From: Salminus brasiliensis
Taxonomy: Eukaryota > Chordata > Actinopteri > Characiformes > Bryconidae
Direction: 5' to 3'
NCBI RefSeq assembly: GCF_030463535.1
Contig: NC_132880.1
Span: forward strand, 36,488,842 to 36,552,841
Length of the DNA: 64,000 nt
Under the pieces are notes generated by a model. It worked only from the letters and a program-made list of their open reading frames with translations, ran no database searches and was not told the DNA's origin. The position numbers and the translations under genes are program-made. Below, in pieces: positions 1 through 13,179 of the stretch (its first letter is position 1; every line of letters begins with the position of its first letter).

Positions 1-616
1 TACTTTAATATCTGTCTTCAGTATAATGTTTGTTCTTGAATCATTTCCTGTTTTTTGTTCGCCTGTTGTTGTCTGTGCTATAAAAAACAAAATCATTGTC
101 AACTTGGAAATTATTGAGAAATTATTTCAGTTTAGTGTTTAGGAAACTCACAGTTCAAACACGTGCATAGAAAATATCACACACTACTCAGCCAATCAGA
201 TATGTGCATTATTGATGAGCACTGCATCTGGAGTGAGTGAGAGCAGTCAAGGAGAAGTTAATTCATATGGAAGCTCAAAAAAAAGTAGAGTGTGAAAACC
301 AAGCTTTTAATAAAGCTCTGAACCAGTGTGTCTGATGAGTTCCAAGACTGCAGGAAAGCAGATAGCAAGTTTAAGATATCAAGCAGGACAGTCGCAGTTA
401 CACATTTAAAAATATATCATTCTCTTTTGTTTTTAGATTTTGCTTGAAATGAGAAAATAACTTTTTAGAGTTTTTTTTTTTATATAATAATTCCAATCAG
501 TGTAAAAACAAATGAGTATAATTATTGTTGAAGCATACTGAATTGTACTTGCACTTTGATTTTGAGTTGTTGACCACATCAAATGTTGATATAAATACTA
601 TATCAACATTTTGGAG
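1..616. other. Intergenic stretch, nothing recognised
   Basis: AT-rich non-coding DNA. No exon-like open frame with splice sites and no recognisable repeat seen on either strand. Confidence 0.5.
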
Positions 617-831
617 TAGTTGGTATGGTGCAATGGCTAACACCACTACTTGCCATTGAACTACTACACCATGTGGGAGGCTGGAGTTTAATTCCTGATT
701 TGGATGACTATGCTGCGCTACACCAATTGGAGTCTTTGGGTAGGGCTCATAACCCAATAGTGGTCCACGTCTGTAATACATGTAACCTTGTAAGCCCCTC
801 TGTATAGGAGTGCCAGCTAAATACCCTAAAT
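617..831 (+). repeat. tRNA-derived SINE (family D), old copy
   Basis: The head reads like a tRNA gene (GTTGGTATGGTGCAATGGC, a decayed A-box), followed by a decayed B-box region. The body 'gatgactatgctgcgctaca' and the end 'gccagctaaataccc' match the copy at 6951-7149, which lies on the other strand. The small open frame over it is incidental. Confidence 0.7.
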
Positions 832-1229
832 ATAAGCTACTAGGCTCCTTCAGTATACAGGACAGGCTATATCATTATGTTAAGTTAAACATTATGGTGC
901 CTCAGACCTTGGCTGAAGGAAATTGTCTCTAACTGGACCTAATTGAATTTTAATGAAATACCCCTGGTCTGGGAATTCCCTCTCACATGTACAGATATGG
1001 TTTAGCTTTACAGTAAATGTATATTTTTCTTTAACAATATGGTATTTTCACCTATTTCTCCTCTGCTGTTGCACTGGAAACATGGTATAAGCAGATGGTC
1101 ATTTGCTCAAAAGAGAATTATTTTTAAGTAAGTCCATTATGTGTTCTTTCAAAGGATCATACACATATCTCTCCCTGCCTCTAGTCCATACATAAAAAAT
1201 TTTAGAATGATCTGTTTGTATGTGTGTAC

Positions 1230-1279
<50 letters not shown>

Positions 1280-2218
1280 AATTACAGTAAGAGGTAGTTT
1301 TTATTGTGGCAGTTACATATATAACTGCTCCTGATTGTAAGGTTTAAATGTATTATCAAGACTGTCCTAATGCTTAATCTTAATCTTCTTACTATAAAAT
1401 ATTTTAAACATTTTTAAGATTTCTGACTGAGCGTAATTGACAGCTCAACAGCTTAAAGTCAGTAAACAGCACCATCTAGAGCACCAACCGAGAACACTGC
1501 AGTAGATTACACCACACTGCAATGAGTCGGCTCCATCTCGTGGTGTCAGTCAAATATAGTTTACAGAGAAAACTGTACATCCATACTTACAAGCAGTAGT
1601 CTCTCTCTGTCTCTCTCTCGCAAAGTACATGTTTATCTTCACGGGTCAATGGATCAGTAAAGTTGTGCTTTTGGTGCTTTTCATTTCATTTCTCCTGTGT
1701 TTACATGTTAGATCGAAATGAAGAGTGTTTCAGAAGGTTTTGCCAGTGTGGTTTCCAAAGGCTTTCTGAGCTGGAAAATAGATTTCCTAACAAGGCCAAT
1801 CAGTCCTTCATGCCCACATCCACAAGACCCTGGCAGTCTCTATATGCAGTTGGCTTTGCTGGTTAGGTTACAGTGTGCTGTGATTACATAATAACATAAT
1901 ACACAATATCACTTTAAATATCACCCATCAATCTCAGCTAACTATAACATACAGTTCACTGTAAAGTAACTCCTGTGGAATCTACAGTGTTACTGGTAGA
2001 TTAGTTGACAGAACAGTTGTACTGTACTGTAAATGTACACTAATGTACAGTGCATCATTTCACAGTAATTTCACCTTAAACTGATGACAATAAAATCACA
2101 GGATCTGCTGTAAAAACACAGAAGGCCCCTGTATATGTACTGCAATACTAATTACAGAAGTTGTTTTAAAGGTTAGGTCAGTTATTTCATTTTTCACAAC
2201 TGCAGCTAATATTTATTC
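832..2218. other. Intergenic stretch with a TG microsatellite
   Basis: No gene seen. It holds a (TG)n run of about 22 units at 1235-1278. The minus-strand frame that reads (TH)n here is a product of that run, not a gene. Confidence 0.5.
1235..1278. repeat. (TG)n microsatellite
   Basis: Pure TG dinucleotide run in intergenic DNA. Confidence 0.95.
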
Positions 2219-2345
2219 AGAGGAGGATGGCTTCTCCTTTTGAGTCTTGGTTCCTCTTGATCTGAGGGAGTTTTTCCTTGCTGCTGTTGCCACTAGCTTG
2301 TTCAAAAGAGGCTTGGACCTGAATCTCTGTCGCTTAAATTTAATT
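2219..2345 (+). repeat. LINE 3' UTR fragment
   Basis: Contains 'gagtcttggttcctcttga' and 'gagggagtttttccttgctg', the same block present in reverse in the LINE at 33.6-33.7 kb and again at 45.15-45.26 kb. A short, old piece of the 3' non-coding part of that retroelement family. Confidence 0.65.
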
Positions 2346-4184
2346 TGAATTCAATTGAATATTTACTCGCTGATCTATTACTGTAGCACATCAGACCCCA
2401 CTACCCTGAGTTACATTTTTCTAATGTATCAACTGTCAAAGCCATATTGATCTTCTGCTGCCTGCTGCTTTTAAACGTAACATGTTTACAGACATTCCTG
2501 GTTTTTAGATTTTATATTTTTAGAGAATTTCTGTGAATTATATTAGTTACTTATTTTCAGGAGCTCACTGTCTATTAAACAGTACATTGTTCAGAATGGA
2601 CATCATCTTTTAGAATTACCAGCAACATGAAAAAACATACTATAATGTAAGTAAACAGTAGCTTACCATAAAACTACAATCATTGTTTATAATGTACATA
2701 TTCAGTGTACAATATTCACATTTGCTGGAGCAAATGTTATTTAGAATGGGTACACATAATAATTCATGCAGATATATTTTTACCGGTGTATCATAATATT
2801 TATGATTATTCAACACAAGTAATGTTTATCACGACCAGGTATCATAATCAACATTAGAAGAACACAACATCACCTGAATGTGACCAATCCAGGGAAGCAA
2901 CATCAAGGCTGGTTTTGCCGATTACTGTGCAGGCCTAGGTCACACACCTGTTGCTGCATGCATGCACAAATTCACACCAAGTGTTTGTGCTAAATGGATT
3001 TGAGTTGCCAGGAGACGTAAACAATTATCCTAATTACATAGCAACAGGCAGCCTTTCCATAGAAGTGCTTGGATTTGGCTGATGGATGAATTAATAGCAA
3101 GTGACTACTAGACACACAGATCAAACAAGGGCAATCAAGGAGGAATCCTGTTGGTGTTTTCTCTTACTCAGTTCATGTTGTTTGGTTTGGAAATTCAGTT
3201 CTCTCAACCAGACAGAAGCTTAAATAGCAGCACCGTAATTACCTTCTATTGCATGTGGCAAGACGCTCTGCATATGTGGGGAGACTGTTTGTGCATGACA
3301 TTGTTTAGTCCTGACTTTCAGGAAAATCGTGAAAACATGAGCAGCTCTCACATCCTTGTTTAAACCCAACTTTTACTTGATGTTCTTCATGGTCCAACAA
3401 ACATTTGCATAGTATTATACAAAAGATGGGTTAAGCAAATACATACCTAAATGAAGTTCTTAAAATTGCTGTTCTTAAAAATGAATCATGCTGGAATAAT
3501 GCTGTGGCTTTGCAATCCCTCCAAGGAAATTTCTTCAGGATGACTGCATGGAGGCTTCTTGGGGCCTGCCAGAGATTTCAGCCATTCTTCATTTTTCTCT
3601 CTCCATTAGTCATTAGTGAAGGGTAACATGTAAGTTAAATATAGTTTGACCCATCAACACCTGCGTCTGCGGGCCCCACGTATCCTCACGTTGCCCTAAC
3701 ACACTCGATTAGTGGCCGTCAGCACTTTCACGCCGTCAAGAAGAGAAGGAATGTTTCACATTAAACATCTCATCGTGCTTCAAAGGTAGGCAAGTGCTGT
3801 GGAAATCTGAAAAGCACGAATGTAATAGGGCTGTATTTCACATAGTCCGTTGGCTGGTTAAGGGCTGTAGCCAAATATCCCCATAAACACTCTACGTTTG
3901 GCTTGCATTTCATAACTTATGTGCAAAACTAGTTCTACACGTAGTTCTACACATCTTAGATTCTAGATGTTTTTGTTGCTGTAAATGTACCGAACACGCA
4001 GAAATTCTCTTTACTTGGTTAGGGTAAGGGTAAGGTTAGGTAGGGGATTAGAATTAGGTTTAAGTCTATTAAGTTTGCCTCTTAAACAGCCTCTGGACTG
4101 CCAGTGGGTCGAAAGCGGTAATACAAACGTCTATTTCCACAGAATAGTCCCACCAGTTTGTACAGAAGTTCCTGTAGTTACCGA
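2346..4184. other. Intergenic stretch, nothing recognised
   Basis: No supported exon. Around 3000-3070 there is unique-looking sequence with several TAAT/ATTA cores, which could be a conserved non-coding element, but this cannot be judged from one genome. Confidence 0.4.
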
Positions 4185-4400
4185 GGAAAGGTAAAGGTGC
4201 AAGTAATTGTTGCTGTACAATGTACAGTGAAATGTGTCCTCTACATTTATCCCATCTATGGTTGTGAACACACACACAAGTGTACTAGGTTCAGTGAGCA
4301 CACAAACACACAGAGCGGGGGCAGCCAACTCCAGCACCCAGGGAGCAGTTGGGTTAGGTGCCTTGCTCAAGGGAGGAGACAATCTTAACTCCCCCACCCC
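4185..4400 (-). repeat. tRNA-derived SINE (family A), body and tail, inverted
   Basis: Read in reverse it matches the body of the SINE at 28386-28622: the block 'gtgaaatgtgtcctctacat', then a CA-rich segment, then 'gcagccaactccagcaccca'. The tRNA-like head is missing or unrecognisable. The overlapping small open frames on both strands come from this repeat. Confidence 0.7.
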
Positions 4401-4782
4401 CAATTCTTACCTACCGGTAGTTGTGTTTATTGGTTAAAAAGCAAACCATAAGACACATTTTCTCACTCTAATGACAGTAAAATAAATCATCATATATGAC
4501 TGACATATCCTGTATCCTCCCCATTCCACACTATCACACTGTAGTGAAAAGCTAAATTATGAAACTGAAAACCATAGAGATGTCTTTTAATGCATTTTGC
4601 TGTGAACCCTTCAAATGTGAGTGTACTGATTTGTAATTAACTGTTAAAACCACCTATCACCTGAAGAGGGCGGTAGAAGCAAAATCACATCAATACCTCT
4701 GCAATAAAAGGGAGGAGGTCAATTAATTTCCTGCAATTTACCTGCCAACTGTTCCACCCTCATCACTGTTTATCAAATACAC

Positions 4783-4955
4783 AGATCAGCCATAAGATTA
4801 GTACCACCTGCCTAATATTGAGGTCACACAAGGTTCCCCTTGTGCTGCCAAAACACATCTAACCATTCAAGGCATAGACTCCACATGGCCTCTGAAGGTG
4901 TCCTGTGATATATGGCACAAAGACAGATTCTTTGCAGCAAGTTCTGTAAGCAGGA
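4783..4955 (-). mobile_element. Tc1/mariner-like transposon, 3' end fragment
   Basis: The sequence 'cagatcagccataagattag' followed by 'accacctgcctaatattgag' and 'ctctgaaggtgtcctgtg' is, in reverse, the terminal inverted repeat and last coding segment of a Tc1-like element very common in teleosts. Only the end survives; no transposase frame. A differently deleted copy of the same family is at 41793-42140. Confidence 0.7.
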
Positions 4956-6950
4956 CTGCTATATGAGAAAGGGGGAGGGGGTCTTAGGACAATTCTAAGG
5001 GCCTGTGACTGATAGGGACCCAAAAAGATGTATTAATTGAGCATTATGGCAGAATTGTTAGAGTTGAGGGGCCCAGTGTTATGTCTTTTTATAGGGCCCA
5101 ATGTCCCTGGCAGCGCCCCTGACTGTGAGTCATAAGACACTGCGCGTCCGGCAATGTGACTATTGCGCATGTGCACTATTCTGAAATGATATATTGTTTA
5201 TGATATAGTGATAGTATAATGATATAGTGTTTCCAGTTGTGCTTATTGGTTATAAATCACACCAGAAAACACATTTTCTTACTCTAAATAAGTAATCGAT
5301 GAGGTAACAAGCAAGGTAACTGTTTTATCCAACTCAAAGAAATATTCTGAATGAACAAATCATTAATTTAAAGCATTTGAGTTAATACGACTAGTTTAAT
5401 TGCTCGTTATCTCATTATTTATTTATTTATTTATTGTGTTATTATATTTTACAGTGAGTGTTGATTCTCAAAAAAGAGGAAAGGTCATTGCCGAAAGGTC
5501 ATTGTTTTTCATGTTTTAATATCCCGTGAAAGTTAACTAATCTTGGTGGTTGTGCATTTACACTACCATCTGTGAGTAACCTTTACCTACTAGGGTGTTT
5601 CTTTAGACATCTTCACACATACACTGCTCCGTTTTGCAGTGCAGCCTGCAAGGCCTTCACAAAGCGCTTCTGGTGTCGCTTCCTATGGACATTCTTATGG
5701 TCGGCCAGCAATACCTGTCAGGGTAAAGATCAACTTACTTGCACTAGGCAAGAGAAAGACTTTCCCATCACTCCTGATGGGAGAATAAGGGACAGCAAAA
5801 AGACTTCCACTCCGATTTACTAAGGGAAGAATTATCATCAACATTACTGATCCTATTCAGCTGAGTTTCAGAGTGTGATGCAATGCAGGCAGCCAGAGAA
5901 AACCAACGCTGCCAAGCATGAGGTCACAGGGAAAGGAACAGTGGTGTCGTGTGATCACACACATTCAGCGCTGTCACATAATATTTAATGAGGAACAAAT
6001 AGCAGTGTTTTTTTAAAACTGCATTTCCTCTCTTACTGGATCGAGTAACCCGCTCAACAAAAACAGTCTCGTGTAAGGGCTATGCAGTTGCAGTCTCATC
6101 ATTACCAAAGGATCAGTGTAGACGCAGCCCTTAAAAGCAGCCTCACAAAGCAGTCAATGGACTTCAGCAATGACCAGGGGCATCCTGACTTAAAAGGAAT
6201 CATGTATATTTCAGACTGATGTATAATGCAATACACATGGGACCTCCATTCTAAGTTTGATCCAAAGACATTAAAAAAAGGGAAAAAATTCTTTAAAAAT
6301 GTGGGCTCACATTCGCTGGAATAGCCAACATTTACAAAGTGCATTAGAAAAAGAACTGTTTCACAAGTAAAGTAATAGATAAGGTCGACTACTCCTTCCA
6401 GGAACATTTAAGTAAAAAAAAAAGTCCACACATCTAAACACAGGCTTAAAGTGATGGATTGTCCATCTAATTCAGTGCAACTCAGTCAAAGGTCAAACCA
6501 CATCAAACACTGCACAAAACAGACTGTAAAATAAACTCCTAATGTGAGCCAACCACCATGCAGCCTCCAGCCTGAGGCCTTTGTTCTCTGTATTCTGTGA
6601 TTTGTGTTTTTGCGATAAACAGAACCAGGAATGAAAAAGCAAAATAAGGAATCATGTTATCTACAGGCTAATCTCAAATACAGTGTCTTTGTTGCATCAA
6701 ACACAGATCCTACCTGTGTCTGGAATTATGGAGCTGAAACAAGCAAAGAGATTGCCAGAGCAGGCACTCAGCATAAGTTGGGATTTGCCAATAAAGAGGC
6801 TGAACAACATTTCTTGGAAAACATCAAACAATGAAACAAACAAGCCAAATAAGGAAACATAATTTTGTCTCTAGGTTATTAATCCATGTTTTTCCACAAT
6901 AAATAGTTCAGGTATTAAATCTATTATTATTTTTAACATGATTAACATTT
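4956..6950. other. Intergenic stretch with one doubtful exon-like segment
   Basis: Mostly unremarkable. At 5613-5714 on the minus strand a 33-codon basic frame follows a fair splice acceptor and ends in TGA. I could not match it to a known protein or find a partner exon, so I do not call it a gene. Confidence 0.35.
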
Positions 6951-7149
6951 ACATTTAGCTGACACTCTTATCCAGAGCGACTTACAAGGTGACTCCTATT
7001 ACACAGGCAGGCCACTGTAGTGTTAGGAGTCTTGCCCAGAGACTCTTATTGGTGTAGCACAGCATAGTCACCCAGACTGGGAATCGAACCCTGGTCTCCC
7101 ACATGGTATAATAGCAGCTAGTGGTTTTATCTGTTGCGCCACACCAACC
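6951..7149 (-). repeat. tRNA-derived SINE (family D), well preserved
   Basis: In reverse: tRNA-like head 'ggttggtgtggcgcaacaga', a clear B-box (GGTTCGATTCCC at 7079-7090), body 'gactatgctgtgctacacc', and the tail 'gtaagtcgctctggataaga' plus 'gtcagctaaatg'. That tail is shared by many teleost SINE and LINE families. It is the best copy of the family in the window; others are at 617-831, 29101-29175 and 36560-36740. Confidence 0.85.
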
Positions 7150-10100
7150 ATCATCACTTGTTACATTGAAAACATAAAAAGTGAGAGTTTGTTTTTGATA
7201 ATAACCTAAAATACACAGAATGTATTTATGTTAATATCTGGAAGTGTTGGTTACTTGCATATTTTTGAACCATAGATCACCAGCCCTAACACTACCATTC
7301 TTATCACAATAGCCTGTGATACTGTACAGATTTTTTTGTCAAAGATAACACTTGTTTACCCAGAATTGACAGGGGAGCACATTACATTTTGATGGCTGTA
7401 AAAGTAAGTAGTATATATCTATATCACTGTTTATACTGATATGCCAAGTGTTAACATTGTTTGTATTTAAGGAACATCTTATACTAGCTGATGAATAGTG
7501 TTAGCAAACACTTTTTTTCTTGGAAAAAGTAAAAAGGGGTCATTGCCGCAACATGTCATCACTACAACAAAACTGGCTGTGATGGTAAAGACACCTGGTG
7601 ATGGTAATAAAAGGTTTTTAGTTTCGCCATCAGTGTTTTGAAATAAGAATATAAATTCCTAAAAGCGATTCTCACTGTATTTCAGTCAGTATTGCTGTAA
7701 GACATCAGTAAAGAATACAGAACAGAGTCAAGGAAGGAACTCAATATATATATAAACTCATGGCCATGGTCTTGGCCATCATTAAGTTTTTACTTTACAG
7801 CATGTAAACACATTCTTGACATACTGTGATTTAAAAAAAAAATTATATATATAGTTAATTTTACTTTATTATATTATTATTTAAAAGTATTCAGAACACA
7901 ACTTAAATGTTAGCTCAGATGTGAAGGGTTAGAGCTGTTAGACTGACACACAGGGAAAACAAAGGAAAGGAAGACCCATGTCCCAGCAGAGTTTCCCATC
8001 TAATCACATGCTCAATCAGAGTAAGTGAGGGAAGCAGAGTTAGTTAAGAGGGTCCTGCAAGCTCTCTGGCTGCAGATGTTGGCTTTATCTGGCCCACCCA
8101 CGCTGGCCCAAGTCATCTCTGAGGTGATGAATAATGATGTCACTGAAACCCGGGGTCAGCGGATAAGAGGAAAGGGCTAATCATCAGGGATACAACTAGC
8201 ACAAAGTAAGAGCAGCTAGACTGAAACACATGTACTATGTTCATACTGAGAAAAGAGGACAATATTAAGGAGCTCAATAGATTCTAAATGAAACAACAAC
8301 CAAAAATCCCTGCAGTGTCACAGAGGAGAGCTTTGGGGCATGTTTGTTGTATGTCATTGGGAAAATTGGTCATTTATTGTGATTCTCAGAGCTGATGATT
8401 TCTTTCTAAAAGTAGAACTACACTAATTACTGCAGGCTGATGGGATGGATGTTTAAGCAGCAGTGTTTGTTAAAACTGCCTTGTGGTGTTGTCAAGGAAA
8501 TCATCCTTTTTGTCCGGTTATTTCCAAAATTCTTTCAAGCTGTTATTTATTATCCCATCAAATTAATTCATGATGTGAAATGTTGTTGTTTTACTCTTTT
8601 GACTGTTTAGGTTTATTTTGTTCCTTTAATCGGAATTTGAGAGAAATGGAATGTCTTGCTCCTGGGCTCCCCTACTGTTTGGAAGTGTAATTTGCACTAA
8701 CCCCTAAAGGACATGTTTTACACATGCATTTCTGGACATGCTAAAACATACTGAACTGGCACTGAAAATGGAAGAAGCATTAAGGATGCTCTATGCGGTT
8801 TAGCAGTTCTGTCCTCTTCACCAAAGTTATACCAAAAAAAGTGTAGAGTCCAGAGTCCAGAGCATAGAGAGAATAGAGGCGCTATTCTCTGGTTTTCTCA
8901 AGTCAGTGGATCATCCAAATGCTTTTGAAGCTGCTTTTGAAAGCCACATAATATATTGCCATTTTTCAGCACAGCTTGATTACATAACAAACACAGACTC
9001 AGTACATAGGAGTGCTTTTTTAATGAGGACTTTATACCTCTTCCATGATCAAAAGCAGCTTTTTTTTTATGTTTCCCACGAAAAAGGATGATTGCATTGC
9101 ACAAGTATTAGCATCCCTACGTTGGCTTCCAATTCAATTTCAAATTTAACTTAAAATTCAATTATAGCACAGAATTATTACAGCTACATACACAGTCAAG
9201 AACCTTAAGATCTGCTGACCAGCCTCTTCTGAGGGTTCCCTGGACAGAGAAAAAACTGGGTGATTTACTCTGGAAAGTTTTCCTATTGAGATATGTGCTC
9301 TATCAAACTTAAAATGGACCTAAATCCTATGCATTGTGACTTTTTATGGTGTATTAACATTTCATTTTTTTCTTATTTTAATAAAAAGCACTTTAACTGC
9401 AAGTTTGGATGTCTTAAATGTGATATTAAAATAATTTGACATACTACTGCATTTGGCAGGTGCTCTTATCCAGAGCAAAGTTCTCTGAAATTTCCTTGAA
9501 ACTTTTCTTCATATTCATGGTATGGTATGGTTCTTACATGAGACGGCACTGCCTTTATTCTTTACTGGAATTTGTAAAGCACCTGTGGCATCTTTGTGCA
9601 GAATAAACAAATTATTTTACTTCTGATGATTTCTGTATAAATAATGTATAAATAATTAGATTTCTCTAACCCCTTTAAAAAGTTTTATCATTTCATATTA
9701 CACAATGTGCTTTTGTTGACTTTTAAATGTTAAAGACCCTTTACATCAAGTGAGAGTTCTCTACAGTCACACATCTCTATTACAAACATGGAACCAAAAG
9801 TGGTTCTTCAGTAGCATTACTCAGAGAACAATTTGTAGCATCATTATTTTTAGTGCAGAGTGCCTACAGTGCAATGAAGCAAAATTATTCTCATATTATA
9901 AAACTGTAATAAACATTCTGATCCACGGGTGGTACTGGGATGGTTCATGTGTTAAAGTGTGCATATTTTTGCACATGACGCAGAAACAGCAAGAAGGAAA
10001 GAAAGAAATGCATGAATAAATTAATCAGTAATTATTTTTATTTTTTAATCAGGCTGTCATTTACTCAATTCTTGCTTTATGGAAGATCTAAAGAATTTTA

Positions 10101-12329
10101 ACTGGCATGTCTTGTTAAAGCTAATGCCAGCCACCACACATCACGCAATGTCAGGCTTTTCAAATGAAGTGTCGGAGCCCACACGTCTTCTAATGATGGA
10201 AAAAGACACCCAAGAGCCAGGAAAACTCTCCTCCTGTCATTCAGATTTGCCAGTTGAAGAAGTGATCACAAGCCGAACATTAATAACGTGTGTTTAAAAT
10301 TTATATATCACGGAATTGAGGTGGATATTAGGGTTGGTGATTGTGTCCAGCACTAAAATAGTAATAACACAAATAAAAATCTGTCTTTGCTCACTTAAAC
10401 ACGTATACTTAAAATACTATGAAGAAAGGCCAGAACAACTCATTCCCCTTACGAGTTGGATTCACCAAATATGCACGCACTGCAGTTTTCAACACCTCAC
10501 TAGTCATAAATGACTGGGTAGGCATAATAAGCTGAATGGGTCACTGAAACACTCTGAACTCAAGATGGGTAAATATAAAGGTTTGATTGTCTAGTGTACC
10601 AAGCTAGAAGAGGCTATATGAAATGCTGCTGTCACTGAGAAAATGATTTACAAAATCTCCACTTGTGCGTTGTTGTGAGGACAAAAGAAAGCAATGAAAA
10701 TTCATTTTGGCAATAAAGGTTGATTTGTAAAAAAAAAAAGAAAAAACTGAAATATTACAATAAATGAATCAAGACTGTAGCCATAACTGGACAGGGGACC
10801 ACAGAAAAGAGGCTGTAAATGTGAATATTGATATAGAACCTTTACGCTGACTTTTAAAAGGTTCTTCATACTCACACGTCTCTTTTAGTAAAATATTATT
10901 TTTGTCCACAATAACAGTTTCAGTGCAAAATGATGCATTGACATTAACATTACCTTTCCCTGCAATTAGAGATGTTAGCTAGCTGCCCATACTTTGCTTA
11001 AGTGAAGTGCTGGTATAATGGAACAGAGTTACTAGTTACTAGTTAGTAAATATTTTATTTACATTTATTTTCTTAGTATTTTGGAGGGGGGCATGTTGAG
11101 CATATCTAAATATTGTGGGGGGGGGGTCCCTCTCAATACATATGGTGACTACAGCCTTAAAATAACTACTGTACAAATACACAGCATGTGATTTTATGTG
11201 TATGTGTTAGCTTCCAGACATCTAGTTTGTGTAGTCAGTCTGGTAAATTAGGTAAGCTGCTGGTGAAACTACACTAAATCCAGTTAACAGAAAAGTCAAC
11301 AACCAACCCTGTTCTTTTAACTATAAAATTAACAGTTATAAACCGTTTACCTCATAACTATACTCCACAGATAGATCCCATTTTCCAATTATGTCTAAAT
11401 CATTGAACACATTTACATGCACTTTTCATATACATATTTATCTTATTTTTCAGAAAATATATTGACATTTTAAATGTATTTTTTCTTTTACCTAATCATT
11501 TAATAAAATACAACATATTGTAATGTAAGAAAGCAGTATGCATGCAATATGCTGAAAATAGCATTGTACATTTTTACCTTTCCTCTTATTTCCCTCTGTA
11601 CAGACAGTGTAGTAAACAGCTGGCTACATTATTCATGAAAAAATGCAAGAATCAACACTGTACACAATAGTCAAATACACAAGTCAAAGACAAAACAACA
11701 TCTTTGGGATTTAGTTTAGGTGATTTTGTAATGAACTGCATGACTGCCAGTGCCTGAACACACTCCTAACCTGCTTCTGAATATGATAATTGTGCCTCAC
11801 ACTCATTTTTGGTTTTAATATTGAACTGAACTGAATTGAATAGGAGGATATATAGCAGCCATTGTTAGAATGTGTGAAAGAGTGTAAAAAAGAAATGTCA
11901 TGCCAGTTTGGATATTCAGTACACATTCTCTGCCCAAAATAACACACATTCTCTGAACAGTTCTAAACGTTTCGATTCTGCACTCAATTTGGATTGCAGC
12001 ACTTTGTTTCTGTAAAGAGTGAAGTGAAATTACAGTAACCGTTACCCTAATTGGACATATTAAAGGCAGAAACTGGAGGCTCGTAGCCCTGAAACAGTGA
12101 GGGTCTTTGTTTTGTGAGCGATGGGATTTAGCTGTGAGATGAAGGCATCTCTCTGGAGCATCCTGGATGAATGTGAAACATCTGTGTTTGAATTCAGGCA
12201 CATTATTCTCATTTCTGTGAACGCTGGGTTACGCTGTGCAGACACCTTTAGCAGTCCTTCCACCACCTACATTTCATACTCACATGTGAATAGTTTCATT
12301 TATATTATTAATATATAGCATATACCACA
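7150..12329. other. Long gene-free stretch
   Basis: No exon with matching splice sites seen on either strand. A short SINE-tail-like fragment ('ggtgctcttatccagagc') lies near 9459-9477. Sequence around 8050-8200 looks unique and moderately GC-rich and could be regulatory; this is a guess. The open frames of 60-130 codons here have no protein-family signature. Confidence 0.4.
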
Positions 12330-12654
12330 TTGCTGCTGGACAAAGACATCATATCTCCAAAATAGCAACTTTTCAGTTCAAGGAAAATCTTCTTAGATTT
12401 CAGTAGAAATCAGTAAAAAATCATTTTGGAGCATTACTATTGGTCTATTCATTGTTAAATAAAGATCAACTTCCAGATTATGTCAAAAAGTACATTGTAG
12501 ATGTTGGACAAAATCTCAATTTTTCCATTTTTTACTTTTTGATATAATATGACTCTGCTGTTCTTCATAATGTATCAAAATGTAATGATTATCGGACCAA
12601 TAAGATGCTCCAATTTTCCACTGAAGATTAAGTAGTTTTTTTCCATGCTGTTTT

Positions 12655-12655
<1 letters not shown>
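12330..12655. mobile_element. MITE family C, two copies in inverted orientation
   Basis: The left half has 'gctgctggacaaa', 'catatctccaaaat' and 'ggagcattactattggtcta'. The right half repeats the same order in reverse ('cggaccaataagatgctcca' and 'gttttggatat'). The two halves are diverged copies arranged as a large imperfect palindrome. Other copies: 25440-25573, 27182-27409, 59925-60060, 60941-61036. No coding capacity. Confidence 0.6.

Positions 12656-12656
<1 letters not shown>

Positions 12657-12692
<36 letters not shown>
12657..12692. repeat. (AT)n microsatellite
   Basis: About 18 AT units directly beside the MITE pair; MITEs of this sort often lie in AT-rich targets. Confidence 0.95.
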
Positions 12693-12704
<12 letters not shown>

Positions 12705-13114
12705 TGTGTAAATAACTCTGACTGACTAATAGATATGCAAATTTACTTTACAGTCTCTCTCTCTCTTTCCAAGTTTACATATTGTATATAATCTGTACAT
12801 ATTTATAGAATATCATTAGAACTAGAACTAGAACTATCATCAACTTAGAACTATTACCCAACTATGGTAGAAATATGTTCACAGCTGTATGATATACATA
12901 GATGTTGTATCTTGTGACTATTTTTATTAACCTTACTACTACTGCACACACATTTACCTTGACAGTTTGATAGTTTAACTGTTATAGCTTATGATGGTTA
13001 GAATATCACATCACATTTTTGTGGATGAACTAAAATCATTATATAGATACAAGTATAATAATTATAAAGAGCAGCAAAGGTACATGATTGTTGTTATATC
13101 TTGCAAATTAAGTC

Positions 13115-13179
13115 TCAGTTACTGCTGGACAAAATGTTATGTTATATATATATATTACATTTTGTCCAGCAGTAACTGA
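13115..13179. repeat. Perfect 23-bp inverted repeat around an AT core
   Basis: Arms 13115-13137 and 13157-13179 are perfectly complementary, starting TCAGTTACTGCTGGACAAAA, with a 19-nt TA-rich loop. The arm resembles the end of MITE family C ('tgctggacaaa'), so this is probably a solo pair of termini after loss of the body. Confidence 0.85.

Noticed and set aside
1099-1281. Minus-strand frame rich in Thr-His repeats (also at 33008-33269 and 50576-50821)
   Set aside because: Translation of (TG)n/(CA)n microsatellites, with no coding evidence.
8866-8890. Small stem AGAGAATAG ... CTATTCTCT
   Set aside because: 9-bp arms with no U-run or other context; not a convincing functional hairpin.
11815-12201. 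128-codon minus-strand open frame
   Set aside because: No recognisable domain, no splice or promoter context, composition like the surrounding non-coding DNA; length is within chance expectation for 64 kb.
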